From Aplidium turbinatum (Eukaryota; Chordata; Ascidiacea; Aplousobranchia; Polyclinidae): 64,000 nucleotides of DNA. The stretch is from assembly GCA_918807975.1 (NCBI GenBank), contig OU964935.1:13417823-13481822 (forward strand), given 5' to 3'. The position numbers were made by a program, and so were the translations under genes. The notes under the pieces were generated by a model. It searched no databases, was not told the origin of the DNA, and worked only from the letters and a program-made list of their open reading frames with translations. Of this stretch, positions 49,901-62,130 are shown piece by piece; the first letter of the stretch is position 1, and each line of letters starts with the position of its first letter.

Positions 49901-52900
49901 CAGATTCAAGTACAGTTTCTGTTACCGTTGCAAAGTTGCTCGGACTTTTTCACGTTCCACAGGTAAAAGATTGTTTCACTATCGGAAATAGTATAGGCTA
50001 TCATGCAATCAACTTCAGCCTATATTCTCTAAAGTCTAAACAAAGAAATCTATAGGCTTACACAGAACAAATAAGCATAAAAATGATAAGTAAAGCCATA
50101 CTTAAAATGTATGGAAAAAATTAAAAAAAAAGGTTTCCACGTTGATCCAAGCATCGAGGGACGCCCGCCTCGATAGTGCATTTGGTTACTTTCCTGTATA
50201 AACGAAGAAACTTCAAGGTCACACAGCGATGGTTCAATGCTCGGAGTGTGCACTTGATCAACACATTTCAAGGAAAGCTCTCCATTCAGTGGCACCTAAT
50301 GAATGGACAAATTCACAAACACCAATAATAAACGGAAGCTTCACGCATCTTATCCGCTGTTCCATCCCACCACTAACAGTAAAGAGTTAAGCATAAACAC
50401 TACAAAGCTTCAGGCAGACTTTATACAACCTATTTGTGTTGCATAAATTTAGATTCTGGATAATCAAAAGCTGTAGACCTAAGATTTTCCATTCTTATTT
50501 GTGTTAATATAAACCATTATTTTATTTACCGATACCAAAAACTTCTGGAAAACAATGAACACGGCAACAAAAGGTTCTTGCTTTTTCTTGCAGATCAGTT
50601 ACGGAGCCACCTCTTCAGTTTTGAGTGACAAAAAGAGATTCCCCTACTTTTTTAGGACAGTGCCACCTGACAATTACATGGTTTGATGATTTGATATTTG
50701 CATTATGGTTTGAAATAAGGAATTGGTTGATGCAATATTTTTCGACTGTGCAAGACCCTTAGAAGTATCAATAATAATTTTCTTTACAGTTTTGAGAAAT
50801 CTTTGCTTCTATAATACAAACCAGACAAGCTTGGTTTTTCGTTCGATGTTAAAAGATGTTAGCCTTCTCAAAACTGATCATCAGCGTTATGATGTTGAGC
50901 CATGTCTAATATCAGGCATTACATCATTTTGCTCAATTATATTACAAATACGAAAATGCAACCAGCAGCGTATAGGATAAGTCCATTTTCTCACTTCTGC
51001 ATCAGAGGCAAGTGTTTTATATACCGTACAAAATAAATAAGACCCTTTTACCATAATTGGCAAGAAAAAGTTGCTTGTGAAATTTAAACTGGCGAAAAGC
51101 TCATTTGTATTTTTATGACTAAACTAGCCTAAAGTACAGCAAATATTGTGCATTGCATAAAACTTGTAGCTGCACTTCAAATTTATTCTAACATTTCATG
51201 AACTAGATACGTGCAATTATTCATCTTCTGGAGCAAAACGACTGGACGTATGTTTCCTTTGTATACGAGGATGAACACTATGGTAAGTAAGATGTTCAGC
51301 AAAAAATATTGCATTTGTTTCTCAGTATCAATTGAATGAATCGTAGCAACATACTCAATTAGCAAGCAGTTGTAAGCAAAGTTTAAAGTAGCTTATGTGC
51401 ATATTCACAAAGAGTTTATTACCTGCTATAGGCTGCTGTAGGAAAAATCATACAATACTGTGAGAAAAAGTGCAAACAAAGTGAATTATTGTACTATCTT
51501 ACGTGTAACTGCAAGTTAAACGTGTATAAAAATTTGTTTATTTAAGTGTAGTTTTTCTTGGGTTGATTGACTGTACAAAGTAAGGAGTCCGTGTTCTGAT
51601 CTACGTGTATGCTGCACGGATCACGCTCCTGCTCCACTCTATATTTAAACAAGCAGTACAAATGGTATTTTAAAAATAAATATGAAATTATACATACGCT
51701 ATAACTTAACTTAAATCTACAGTAGCACCTTTTACTCTACTTTTATACTTCTGAGATTCGACTTTCACAATTCAAACCGCTAAACAATTAGCGATAAAAA
51801 TTGTAGTCACCAAAGCAGACTGACAACTCCCATGCTTGGCGTCTGTAATTTTCACTGCTATGTTCATTTGTAGGAAACAATGCTTTTCGAACTTTCTCAA
51901 ACAATATTCAAAGTAGCTCCATTAGTGTTTGTCTCGCTGCATCGGTAAAACTGGAGCGTGATGCTGAAGATAAGGATTGGGAAGGATACGTAAAAAGACT
52001 AATAAATGCTGATAAGGCAAAAGGTTTGGAAAACGTTTATGTCTTACATTTTTGAAACAATATTTGAATAAACATTTAGAAAGTAAATTATAATTAAATT
52101 GTTTATCGTATGCTAAACTATTAATGGAGCAAACCCGATGAAAATTATTGTTATCTCAAAGTGATTATTCGAAACTCGGTATGAGACATATTCAGGATCA
52201 CAAACCAGTGAAAATTTGAAACAGCTGTGCAGTGTGCATGCTAGCACTCTTAAAGAGAGGAGTGTCCGATAACTGGAGCTTAGCTTGCTGAATTTATTGA
52301 GGGATTGTAAAAAAGGATTTAGGTAGACTACTTCTCAAGAATACAAGATTTAATTTTAATTTTCATTAGAGGAAAGTAAACTTGAGCAAGTAAGCTATGT
52401 CATAACTTTGGCAGATGATACAAAAACATATCAACAAATTTTGTGACAATTGTGAAATTGCTATAACTAGGAATTATTTTTCAACTTCCAAAATTTGATT
52501 AATTTGTACTTTTTCAGTTGGAAAATGATGCGGAAAAGGTTTTACAGAAAAACATTCGATAAAATACGTTATTATTGTTACCAGATAAACGGGGATCATT
52601 TATAGCAAAAAATGTTTTAAATTAAAGTATTTTCAAAGTCGGTGTATGAAAGTTTTTTGTGGCTTTAAAACGATGTGTAGAAATATTTGTCAAAGGCAAT
52701 CCTGAAATTCCAAACCAAAGTCATTTGCCAAAATAAAAAAATATTCTAACACCAGCGTTGAAACAATTTATAACACACCAACCCGGAAGTTTTCTAATGC
52801 TAAAGAAGTAGGAAATACGGAATGACAGATATTTCAAAGCATGACGTTAAGAAAATTCCCTTTATATCTAAATCTAAACTAAAAAGGATCAGAAAAAAAT

Positions 52901-55900
52901 CTCCAACCATCTACTGAATTAAAAACATGCTGCATAAAAAAGTTAAGTTTGGAAACATGAAGCCGACGACTGTTTTAGTATAGTATCAACAATTCATTTT
53001 GTTTTGTGATGTCATAGATAGTTTCTGTTCTTCATCCAGAACCATACCCGCTTTTGACTGGCTTGCTATACTAGCAACAAACAATGGACTGTGCTTTTCG
53101 ACACTGAATGTGTGAATTGTGCTTTCAAACATTTTATCGATGTCACAGTTCTCTCTATCTCTTACTCCTAAAAAGACTTTGGAAAGATTGATGACGTAGT
53201 TTATTGGGATATCAAACGTTAAACAATCAACTAAATGTCGAATAGTTCTACTTTTGAGAGTGTGGATTGCCTCCAGAAATACAACAAACTTCTTCGTCGA
53301 ATTCAAAATAGGCATACGATGCTACTTGCAACAACAATTTTACAACCGTCAATAACTTCTACTTTTACAAACTATTGAATATCAGCTACTGTAGAACTCC
53401 ACAACTATCTTCAACATACTTTTCATTACGGCTTCTCAACTTCTAATCCCCATAATACACAACACTATATGTCATACTCAAATCATAAGGCCATTTATAA
53501 CAGATTTGCTTTGACCAGAAGTTTCTAGAAACTATGGTAACAGTACATCATAAAAACTCATTCTTCTGGTCAACAAGTCAAAGACGTTTCGAAAATAGCA
53601 CAAACACAAAATCTTCTAAAAGCAAGTTTCGGAATAAAAGATTGCGTAATTAAAGGTTACTATAGTAGGCTACAGTAATCGACGAAACACCTTAATGGAA
53701 TTACACAATCAAAATAGCGCAGTTGTTCAAGAACATATAATGTAACCTGCCGTTTGGGCTATACCTATTGATTGTGACACATATTTTGAGATTTGAAGTA
53801 TATTTCCTTCTCATGTTGTGATGATGGCATTTGCTTTATTCTTTTCCCCCTGCTGACCACTTTGCGTGGGATTGTAGCTTACGCTACTGGCTATGCAATG
53901 CGCTTAAGAAAGTAGTGCCAATCTGAAGTGGCCCGACCTATATGAGACAAAAGATAAACTAATTTGTATTTAATTCGTTTTGGATCACAACTTCAGTCGC
54001 CGCCAAGCCTTGTGTCAAGCTTTTTTCGGAAACTGCGTTAACAAAATATTCAAGCCTAAAATCAGCTGACCTTGCAAAAGCAACTTCGTTTTTGTACTTT
54101 TAATTTAGTTTTTAAAATACAGTAGCCTACCACCATTTGCAGGTAGGAGAGGATAATTTGGACCCGGTACCAATGAGATCCTTGTTCCCCAAATCAAGAC
54201 ACCTCCAAGAAAAACGCATAGTAATTAGGTATCCAAAGAATAAGTAGTGGTTCCGATAAGTTCCTGGGCCCCTTGAAAAGATGACAGGTCCATAAAATCA
54301 ACCCGGCCCTGGGTTCAAAACCCTTTGGACTCCCCTGTCAACGCTGCTGATCATATGTAGCTGGCAAGATTTACAAACCAAAGAAAGTTATGTACTCTTT
54401 GTATTGCAGTGGTAATAGTATTTGCACCGGAATACAGCCTAGTGAAACTTTTAAAAGAAGTCATCAAACAGGGAGCTTCGAAACGATTTCAATGGATTGG
54501 AGCGGACGGATGGCACGACCTGAGAATAAACATTTCAGCTTATTCTGACAGGTCAGTTATAATTGAGCAAAATTTTACTATCAACATTAAGAAAGAGCGA
54601 CTATCTTAAAACATGATTTGAATTTAGTAGAAACTACTGAACAATTTAGCTAGATTACTTTTGTGACTTAAAAATATTTGATCTTTTATTTCTGGTACAG
54701 TTAGCCTATACCCATATCCTTATAGACTTCTCCATGATGGGGTGCATTTTGTGCGAGCATGTGTTGTGAATCAGGAAATGCGCCATAATATATTTTTAGA
54801 TGCTGCATGTTACAGATGGTTTATTAACATCAAAGTGACATCAACATGGCTGTTTAATTAGTTTCTTCTTTGTATGAACATTTTTGTCAGTCCAAGACGT
54901 TCTGTCTTTGATCAGGTTCCAGACAGTGGCCGAGACTAGGAGTTTTATTTATTTAAATTTTATGCTTGCCGAATGACGACCAAAGAGTTGGGGATAGGGC
55001 AACCATGTTATATATCACACATAACCTAGCAAAACTTCATTTGATTGCTTCAATATCTTCATAGTTCAATTGCTGCTGAAGACATCTTGGAAGCATTAGA
55101 AGGTGCTATTGTTATCGCTGGATATCTGCCCTCTAGTCCTTTAAACGTCAACTTTGAATCTTACATTCGCCATCAAACCTTTAAAGATGCAAAGCTCAAC
55201 AACCCTTACTATGCTGACTATCTTTCTCAGCTGCATAAATGCTCATGGAAGGTAAGTTTTGTCTTAACAACTTCAGTACTTTTGTCTTCACTTTGAAACA
55301 ATGAAACTATCTTGCTGTTGACAGAATGTAACAGAAACTTCTCTTCCATCATGTGATGACAATCTCACTCTCCCTGATCACGTCAAGTTGACACGGTTGG
55401 GTACATACGCTGATGCTGCAGTCTACGCGTTTGCTCAGGCTTTGAGAAACGCTAAGGATGACGTGTGCAATAATTCGATACGGATCAGTGAATGTCATGA
55501 AGTAAGTTATATGCAGCAATAACACATTTAATGCAACAACATTGACTTGCAAAGCCGATGATGTACGGGTCTTATGATTTTGTTCCTGCTTTTTGTTTTT
55601 TGCATAAGTTAAATCAGTTTATTCATGGTTTAAATCTAAGCTAACTGAACACAGATCACGATTAAATTGTTTTCAAGGAGAAAAATAGCTTTTCATCCAC
55701 CAGGTAGACTTGCTATATAACTTAGGGTAACCAATTTTCCATTCGACGGAAAGACAAACTCTGGGTCGAACAACTAAAGCTTTAAATGAAGACTGGAGGC
55801 TGCGATTATAAAATTACAAATTTCTATTGAGCTTTTAGTTGCTTTGGCTGAAAATAACTCCGGTTTGTAGACTAAAATTTACATCTAGCCTAGGTAGGCC

Positions 55901-58900
55901 CTACAGGTAATAAATATATTGAGGCGGTAAAACATAGATCATCGACCTCAGTTCTAAACTACAAAAGAAAGCTGTGCTTAAGAGGTTAATTTGTTTTCAA
56001 AATTGTAAAACTGTCAAAATGAAGTTTCATAAGTTGCAATGAACTTTTTGCTGCAAAAACTAGCTAAAAGTAGTCTGTTTAAAATCATAAACTTTTTAAT
56101 GATAAATGTTATGCTTTCTCTTCTGCTTGTCATAAAACTGGGATTCAGTGCTGTTTATGTAGGCTATTAATCTTTTTTTTTTGTGGTTCTGTGTAACTAT
56201 GAAGTCTGAAACGTCGGAAATACAAAAGCTAGTTATCATCTTTAACATCAGGAGGTAACCTAGTAAATAGTCACCAGAAGAACGCAAATTACTTTTATTA
56301 TAAAATGCCTGGTGAACAGTCTCTCTCTGTTTTTATGAAGTCTGAGTTAGCATTATTTGTACTTTCAGTTTACAGAGATGACAGGACAAACCTTTTCGAA
56401 CTATTTGAGAAATGTTACTTGCGTCGGAGACCTGAACAATACCCGACTTTTCGATCAGCACTTGGATGGGCCTGCTGTCTACAGCTTATTGAAGTTTAAT
56501 AAAGATTACAAGGGCTATTGGCAGGAGATAGCCAGGTTTTCGGACAGCCATTTTGGTGAGTTGATAAATTTATAGCAATTAAAAACATGGCAAGAAGGTT
56601 TTTATTTAAATAATGCTCTACCTCTTTTGTATGCCCAGCTAACCAAATTCACTTTTTTACATAAATGTCACAACCTGGCTAACAACTACAGCTGTTATTT
56701 GTTTGTTTGTCAAACAATTTGGGCTTCTTTCTATGCTCTAACGTTGAGATCTCTTGAATTTCAATCAACTGCCTTATTTTTAATGAGTTCTCTTTATTGT
56801 CCGAACACATTCGTTCAGTCCGTAGGGTTACTTATTCCCGACACCGAGAGGAGAGTGCTCAGCGGTTGTGAACGACATCGGAAGGTAGGCTAGTCTAACT
56901 ACCCCAACTCCTCTGCAGTTGAACCTCTACAGCTGCTGTAACAGAAGTATTGCAAACGGTGTTTCCACATGAAATTGTGTTTCTTTTATACGAAGTCGAA
57001 AGCGTTGATGCTCTTACGGTTTCGTTTTAAATTTATATTCTTAGTGAAGAATATAATTTATTTTTAAACCAAAACAAGATTTGAAACCCAAGCAATGTCG
57101 TTTCGTTGTGAGCTTAAAACAACAAAGAAATACAAGAAGCTGTCAAAATGAAGAAACCAAAGTAAAACTTACAGTGTGTGGCCTCGTAGCAAGACTTACG
57201 TTTAAAAAAAATAATTTATTTATTTATTTATCATAAAGCTGCAAGTGCTCGAGACAAAACAAAATTAAAATTTTTTTTACATAACACGAAAGGTGTCTTA
57301 ACTGCAAACATTTCTTGCCGTGATTTTAGTTTGTTTTAAATCATTTTTGTTAAATTTACAATGAGGATTAGTGACGTCACATTTTCATTCAGTATTTGTG
57401 GAAAAAGATTATTTTGCCAAAAAATCCTTTTAAGCAACCCTAATAAAGTAATAACAAACATGTAGATGCAGCTCAGACCAAAACAAACATTTTGATTTTA
57501 ACAAAAAAAACTATAATACAAATTGTGCAAACGTTAAACTCATTTAGTCATTTATTAGTTTGTTTAATTTGTAATTACACATTTTCTCTTGAGTTTACAT
57601 ATAGCTGACCTATGCATTTTCAATTTCAGAGAATGGTGAAATGGATTACACAGTGCCATTGTTAGGACAAAAAAATTTCACTTCAAGATGCTCTGAGCAG
57701 TGCGAGATATTTGAAATCAGAGAATTTATTCAGGTTACTATAAGGCGCCTGATCTCACAATTACACTGTGACACTTTGTCATTCAGTTGACTTCTTGATT
57801 GCAGCAAGCTTTCCGAAATCGAGCAGCATCAAACCGTTTTCAAGCATCATTTCCCGTTCTCTGCTGAAACGGAACTTTTGCTTTTAATTTCGTGCTAAGA
57901 TTTAGAATCACTTTAAAAACATTGTAGATCGTGCAATAACAAGAAGTTTATTTCCCACATTACTTGTTTGATAAAATAGTTGAGCTATGTGGTATTTTAC
58001 CCCACATTGAAGACATGAAGTCAACTACAAATAGGCTCATATGCATATTGGAAAACGTGTTCTCTAATCCAGTGGCGGACTCAGGGCAAGATGAAATTGG
58101 TGCAATCCCCTCTCCTAAAACACAGAAAAAGTCACGATGTATTTTCAAAGTCGGATAAATATGGACCTACACATCATTGTGTTTTGTTGAAGTTAGCCCC
58201 CGCCCCCCTATGGTTACTTTCTAGTTCCGCCCCTGCTCTAATCCGAATGCAGATTTTCTCTATCAAAGCAGAAATTTAAAATAGATGAACCCAGGTAGAC
58301 CGAAGACCGTGACATGTTTTTTTCCTTATAGCTCAACTCGAAAGGACTACACACCTAATATAAGAGATTTGCTTTTATTTTGTAATTTTAGAATAACCGT
58401 TGCTGTTGGACCTGCGATGATTGTGGCCCCAATGGCATTGTCTTAAGAAATTACTCTGGGATGAATGACATAAATGACGAGAAATGCGTGCAGTGCGAAG
58501 AAAATCAATATGCTGAAAAGTAGGCAAAGTTTCTTTTGTGTGGGCTGCACAGAGTGGCCTATAACTTTTGCAGGGCAATAAACAACTATAACTAATTTAC
58601 TGGTTATTAATAGAACGTTCAGATGATACGAGATGTTCTACTGGTGCAAATTAAGCTAAACTATCACAAGATGTATACAGTGACAATCTGCTTTTATTCC
58701 GACGTTTCGTCAATCAGACACGACTGACTTCTTCAGGGGGCTAGACCAGGTAGTGACTACCTGTCTAGCATGGCAAAACACAGGACATATTGCTGAAAAC
58801 AACTAAACATGCAAAATGAAAATTCAACTTCTGGACAAAAACTTATCGCGCGCAAAGTTTGAAATAAGTTAGAAAAAGGGGGACTTAATTGCGATCAACA

Positions 58901-61900
58901 AGAAACTTAAATAACAACAAGATAGAAGAGTGAACGGTATGAGTCATGAACCGAGTTTTGTACGCACTACTGCACAGTTTTACAATCAGCATGAAACCAA
59001 TTTAAAAAAACGTCAAATCAGCACTTACAATAGTTTTTTGTAGATAGCGGGAAAAGAGATGCCATCATTGCGATTCATTACATGAGGCTTTTGATTGATG
59101 AACCAACTTTCAGAAAACATTCGCTTTTTATAATCACTTTCAACTTTTAGAATTTTAGAATTGCTCCAAGTTATTTTATGATCTGAAGTTATGGCATGCA
59201 TGCAAGGAGCGGAATGTTCAGGGCGTTGATATTTGAAAGCTCTTTTGTGTTCATTAATGCGAGATTTGAGATCTCGTTTTGTTTGGCCAACATAAATTAA
59301 ATTGCAATCATCACAAGAAACTTGGTACACTAAACCTGAGATTTCGCTTTGATTCAAGGGGTCTTTTAAAGATGGCAAAAATTTACTTATTGTCAAGAAA
59401 GGTTTCAAAGCGACTTTTACACCAATTTCATTTAAGAAAGCAAATTGTCACTGTATACATCTTGTGATAGTTTAGCTTAATTTGCACCAGTAGAACATCT
59501 CGTATCATTTAATTTAATGCCTGGTGAACAGCCTCATTCAATTTTCAGAACGTTCAGACTTTAAAACTTACTTCTTGTTTCATAGAACCTTAGACTCAAC
59601 AGCAAACCAAGCAACACTACGCCATTATTATAAAAGAAAAACAAAAATTGCCAAGGTTTTCGGCTGTAGGCTATGCTGTACAGTACATTTAGTCGTTGTT
59701 AGATATTTGAACAACTGCTGTTCGTGGCACTTCAAAATTAAAAACTAAAAAATAGCCTACATAACGCAACAAAACAATAAAGTAATGTAATAAATACAAG
59801 TCTGTATTAAAGTTATGTGAGCGATACTTTCTGCAAAGAAACTGTTTAAACGCACCAAGGCTGTTTATTGTTTTGCATCTGTTTAATATAAAACCTATAA
59901 AAAAAACAATAAAACCTAAGTTTAAAAATAACAGTCAACAAATGCTGAAGCACGCTACTACTGCAATACAAGAGATGCATACCGGTACCTACTTTGCAGC
60001 AATGAATGCAAAAACATTACTGTGGAATTTCTTTCATTCGATGAGCCAGCAGCTTACGCCGTTGCCTTTGTCAGCTGCTGCGGAATTGTGGCAACAGTGA
60101 TCACAGCGGCAGCTTATTGGTTTGCTTGGAATACACCGGTGGTACGAGCTTCCGGGAGAGAACTATCTGTGATGATTCTGATCGGTTTATTTTTCATTTA
60201 CACCATTCCATTTCTATTTTGCTTTCAACCTACTATCTTAATATGCTCTTTAAGGTAAGTGGTCACAGCGGTAAACCATAATCTCTTCGTGGGAAAATTG
60301 TAACATAAAGTTCCCGGATCCGTTCGTCTGCATGTAATGACCGAAAAAGAAACACTCCTCGAAACGTCTATTCAAAAAGTGTATTCCTGTAAAATTAGCC
60401 CGCGGCTATCGAAAATGGAACGCAACACCGTACGCCTCTAAAACTGTCACTACAGAACAGATTACTTGGATAAAAGACGGAAAATTTGTCCAGTTAGCAA
60501 GCACCAAGCAAACAGTTAAACTTGCGACTGACTTCCAACAAACAATTTTACGAATGACTAGAATAATTTGCGATATCTCAAATGCACGTAGACAGTAACT
60601 GTGACGCAATAATGAAAGACAATTATGAAGTCATTCAAACAGGTGTTCAAGCGGCTAATGCAATATTTCATCAGGTCTTACGACCGATGGTGCAATATTT
60701 GGACATTTTCTAGCAATTTCCATGACGTAAGATGCCAGCTAGGTTAAGTAGACCATAACGGTTTTATATGACGTTTGATTTGGTGAATAATTGTCGGGAA
60801 CAGTAAAGTATAAAACAATTTTAGGCTATTGTTTCTCTGTGAAAGAAAAACGTAGGTTCTTTTGTCTTAAAAATACGATTTCTACATTATATAGCAATCG
60901 TTTCTAGCACTAGTTGCTACGTTCATCTGATGAACGTAGCAACTAGTGCTAGAAACGATAATTGTCCTGATGAACACCCAAACTTTTCAGCATTCAGTTT
61001 ATATAGCAATGGTAAAAATGTAAATACCGCTTTGTCGATCTAATTTTGATTACCCTTTGTAATCCATTTTCTTATGTTGTGTGAAAAAGCTGCTTTTTCA
61101 GGAATAAAGGTCATAAAATAGCTGATTGTAAACTGAAGAACTCTGCAATACCTGCTGTAGAAATGCGAGAGTGTTTTTTCTATGTCGTTAGCTCCAGCAG
61201 ACTTCACCAAACGGTAGTCAAAGACATTGAGCTGTTTCAATCAACAAAACAAAAATAGGCCTAAGTAATTCCCTTTGCGAAAAACGTTTTCACAAAACAT
61301 ACCTCGATGCAGTAGCAGATCCAAAGGGGGCACTTAATCATGTTCCTTACCCTAAACTGAAAAAAACAACTTTACTACAAAAATAGCACTATTATCTTAT
61401 GTTCGCAGACGTCTTGGTGTCGGTATGAGCTTTGCGTTAGTTTATTCAAGTGTTTTGGTAAAAACGGTCAGAATCTCTCTAGTATTCAACACTTTGGGAA
61501 AAAATATGGTCCGAGGATATAAGCGCTTGCTTCAACCAATGCCTCAGGTTGGTAATGTTCCATAAAATGTGAAATTTTAGCGATTATGCAGATGGTTCGT
61601 TTAACATAAGTCGAAAAGTTCTTTTGTTCGGCATTTCTAAAATTTAAAAGCTCTACCTAGTAGAAGTGTTTGATTCTTCCTGCTTCAGGGGCAGGCTATC
61701 TTTTTTAAAGCAACTTATATATATTTTTTACTTTTATTTTTTGTGCAGCCTACATTTCCAGTAAGCTATAATGTGTTTATTTGAAAAGTGTACAATTTAT
61801 TCAATTAAGTTGGCTTTAGGCTCTTTAGCAGTGTTTTCGTCACACAGTTGAAAAAAGCATCAATGTATACCGTACACTCGTACAGTACTGTTGGCCGTTG

Positions 61901-62130
61901 TTACATGTTTTCTGTAATAGTTCTTTGATTCTATTTGTTGTATGGGCTATGCTGTTCATCAGATCTCAGAATGCTTCTATTAAAATGCATATAACAAAGA
62001 ATTTTTTCAGGTCTTCATTGCTTTAATACTAACACTAGCTGAACTATTCGTTATTGGAGTTTGGTTTGCATTTTCTCAGCCGCAGGTAACGAACCGACCG
62101 AATACCGGACCGAAAGAGCAAAGAAGCAAG
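43967..62130 (+). CDS. Class C GPCR, metabotropic glutamate receptor-like (5' 15 exons, gene runs past the readable exons)
   Basis: Exons: 43967-44209, 46903-47022, 49837-49962, 50594-50680, 51207-51282, 51874-52023, 54410-54551, 55065-55251, 55325-55501, 56369-56555, 57630-57733, 58392-58519, 60000-60254, 61409-61547, 62011-62130; all phases join, giving 747 residues. A signal peptide starts [20 protein letters not shown]. The flytrap domain (about 35-500) includes [31 protein letters not shown] and WIGADGWHD. The linker (about 519-579) has nine cysteines, including CCWTCDDC and CVQC. TM1 lies about 593-617, the loop-1 hallmark VRASGREL at 624-631, TM2 632-655, TM3 662-688, TM4 708-730. TM5-TM7 are not in the window. 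Backbone-binding positions look kept (S145/S146, S169, D189, Y217, D300); the mGluR1 R78 position is Q82 and no Lys stands at K409. The ligand may therefore be another amino acid. The last donor could instead be at 62085. Confidence 0.85.
44210..46902 (+). other. Receptor intron 1
   Basis: 2.7 kb. A pyrimidine-rich tract of about 75 bases lies near 45538-45612 and four tandem copies of TCACCTAAAAT-type units at 45941-45999. No coding frame or transposon was recognised. Confidence 0.5.
45941..45999 (+). repeat. Short tandem repeat
   Basis: TCACCTAAAATT-type units of 13-18 bases repeat four times in direct tandem. Confidence 0.7.
48307..49523 (-). mobile_element. hAT element relic in receptor intron 2
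   Basis: TAGGGCAACCAATTTTTTGA at the left faces TTGACTTTTGGTTGCCCTA at the right. A perfect 8-base duplication GTTATAAT flanks it (48299-48306 and 49524-49531). It holds a minus-strand transposase remnant. Confidence 0.85.
48357..49090 (-). pseudogene. hAT transposase remnant
   Basis: An open stretch at 49090-48644 reads [20 protein letters not shown] with [19 protein letters not shown] and [20 protein letters not shown] second, at 48611-48357, includes [20 protein letters not shown], which resembles a worn hAT dimerisation motif (LCIPHSNAExER). The first part is an unassigned helical region that I take to precede it. Sequence between and within is degraded. Confidence 0.5.
49963..51873 (+). 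other. Receptor introns 3 to 5
   Basis: Between exons 3 and 6 the introns are 631, 526 and 591 bases long. I see only AT-rich intron sequence, without transposons or other genes. Confidence 0.4.
52024..54409 (+). other. Receptor intron 6
   Basis: 2.4 kb; apart from an antisense open frame at 52986-53315, nothing is recognised. GC-richer DNA at 54140-54340 may be worn transposon sequence. Confidence 0.35.
52986..53315 (-). CDS. Antisense open reading frame of unknown nature in receptor intron 6
   Basis: 109 codons, from [20 protein letters not shown] to MTSQNKMNC and a stop. Its mixed, protein-like composition (for example [40 protein letters not shown]) stands out in AT-rich intron DNA. I recognise no domain and see no flanking repeats. 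It may be an exon of a nested gene, a retrocopy fragment, a transposon piece, or chance. Confidence 0.25.
   Translation of the reverse strand: MPILNSTKKFVVFLEAIHTLKSRTIRHLVDCLTFDIPINYVINLSKVFLGVRDRENCDIDKMFESTIHTFSVEKHSPLFVASIASQSKAGMVLDEEQKLSMTSQNKMNC
56130..56330. repeat. Probable Penelope-like element end fragment
   Basis: It shares AATGCCTGGTGAACAG with the right end of the Penelope copy at 58624-59546 and carries GAAACGTCGGAAATAC, the inverse of the PLE-type CCGACGTTTC motif. It lies in receptor intron 9, close to exon 10. Boundaries are approximate. Confidence 0.4.
56556..57629 (+). other. Receptor intron 10
   Basis: 1.1 kb of AT-rich intron; no gene or repeat recognised. Confidence 0.4.
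58070..58235. mobile_element. 166-bp hAT MITE in receptor intron 11
   Basis: CAGTGGCGGACT at the left faces AGTTCCGCCCCTG at the right. A perfect 8-base duplication CTCTAATC flanks it (58062-58069 and 58236-58243). C-runs near the right end are typical of this hAT group. Confidence 0.8.
58624..59546 (-). mobile_element. Penelope-like element (PLE), partial copy, in receptor intron 12
   Basis: The left 70-odd bases (from TGATACGAGATG) and the right end (59444-59516) are inverted copies of each other, an end arrangement known for PLEs. The motif CCGACGTTTCG followed by CTTCTTCAGGG is typical of PLE ends. A GIY-YIG endonuclease region lies between. A perfect 12-base duplication AGAACGTTCAGA flanks it (58612-58623 and 59547-59558). 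The reverse transcriptase part is absent, so it is a fossil fragment. Confidence 0.75.
59025..59408 (-). pseudogene. PLE GIY-YIG endonuclease region
   Basis: The frame contains [20 protein letters not shown] followed by [12 protein letters not shown] and, near the end, [10 protein letters not shown] and MNRNDG. Paired Cys (CDDC) before the Tyr-x-Gly of the nuclease and the final ESW...MNR block are characteristic of Penelope-like elements. Confidence 0.8.
60255..61408 (+). other. Receptor intron 13
   Basis: 1.15 kb; the only feature is the perfect palindrome at 60897-60959. Confidence 0.45.
60897..60959. repeat. Perfect 63-bp palindrome
   Basis: A 31-base arm starting ATCGTTTCTAGCACTAG is followed by a single central base and its exact inverse complement. 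TATAGCAAT occurs before it and again about 45 bases after it. Confidence 0.9.
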
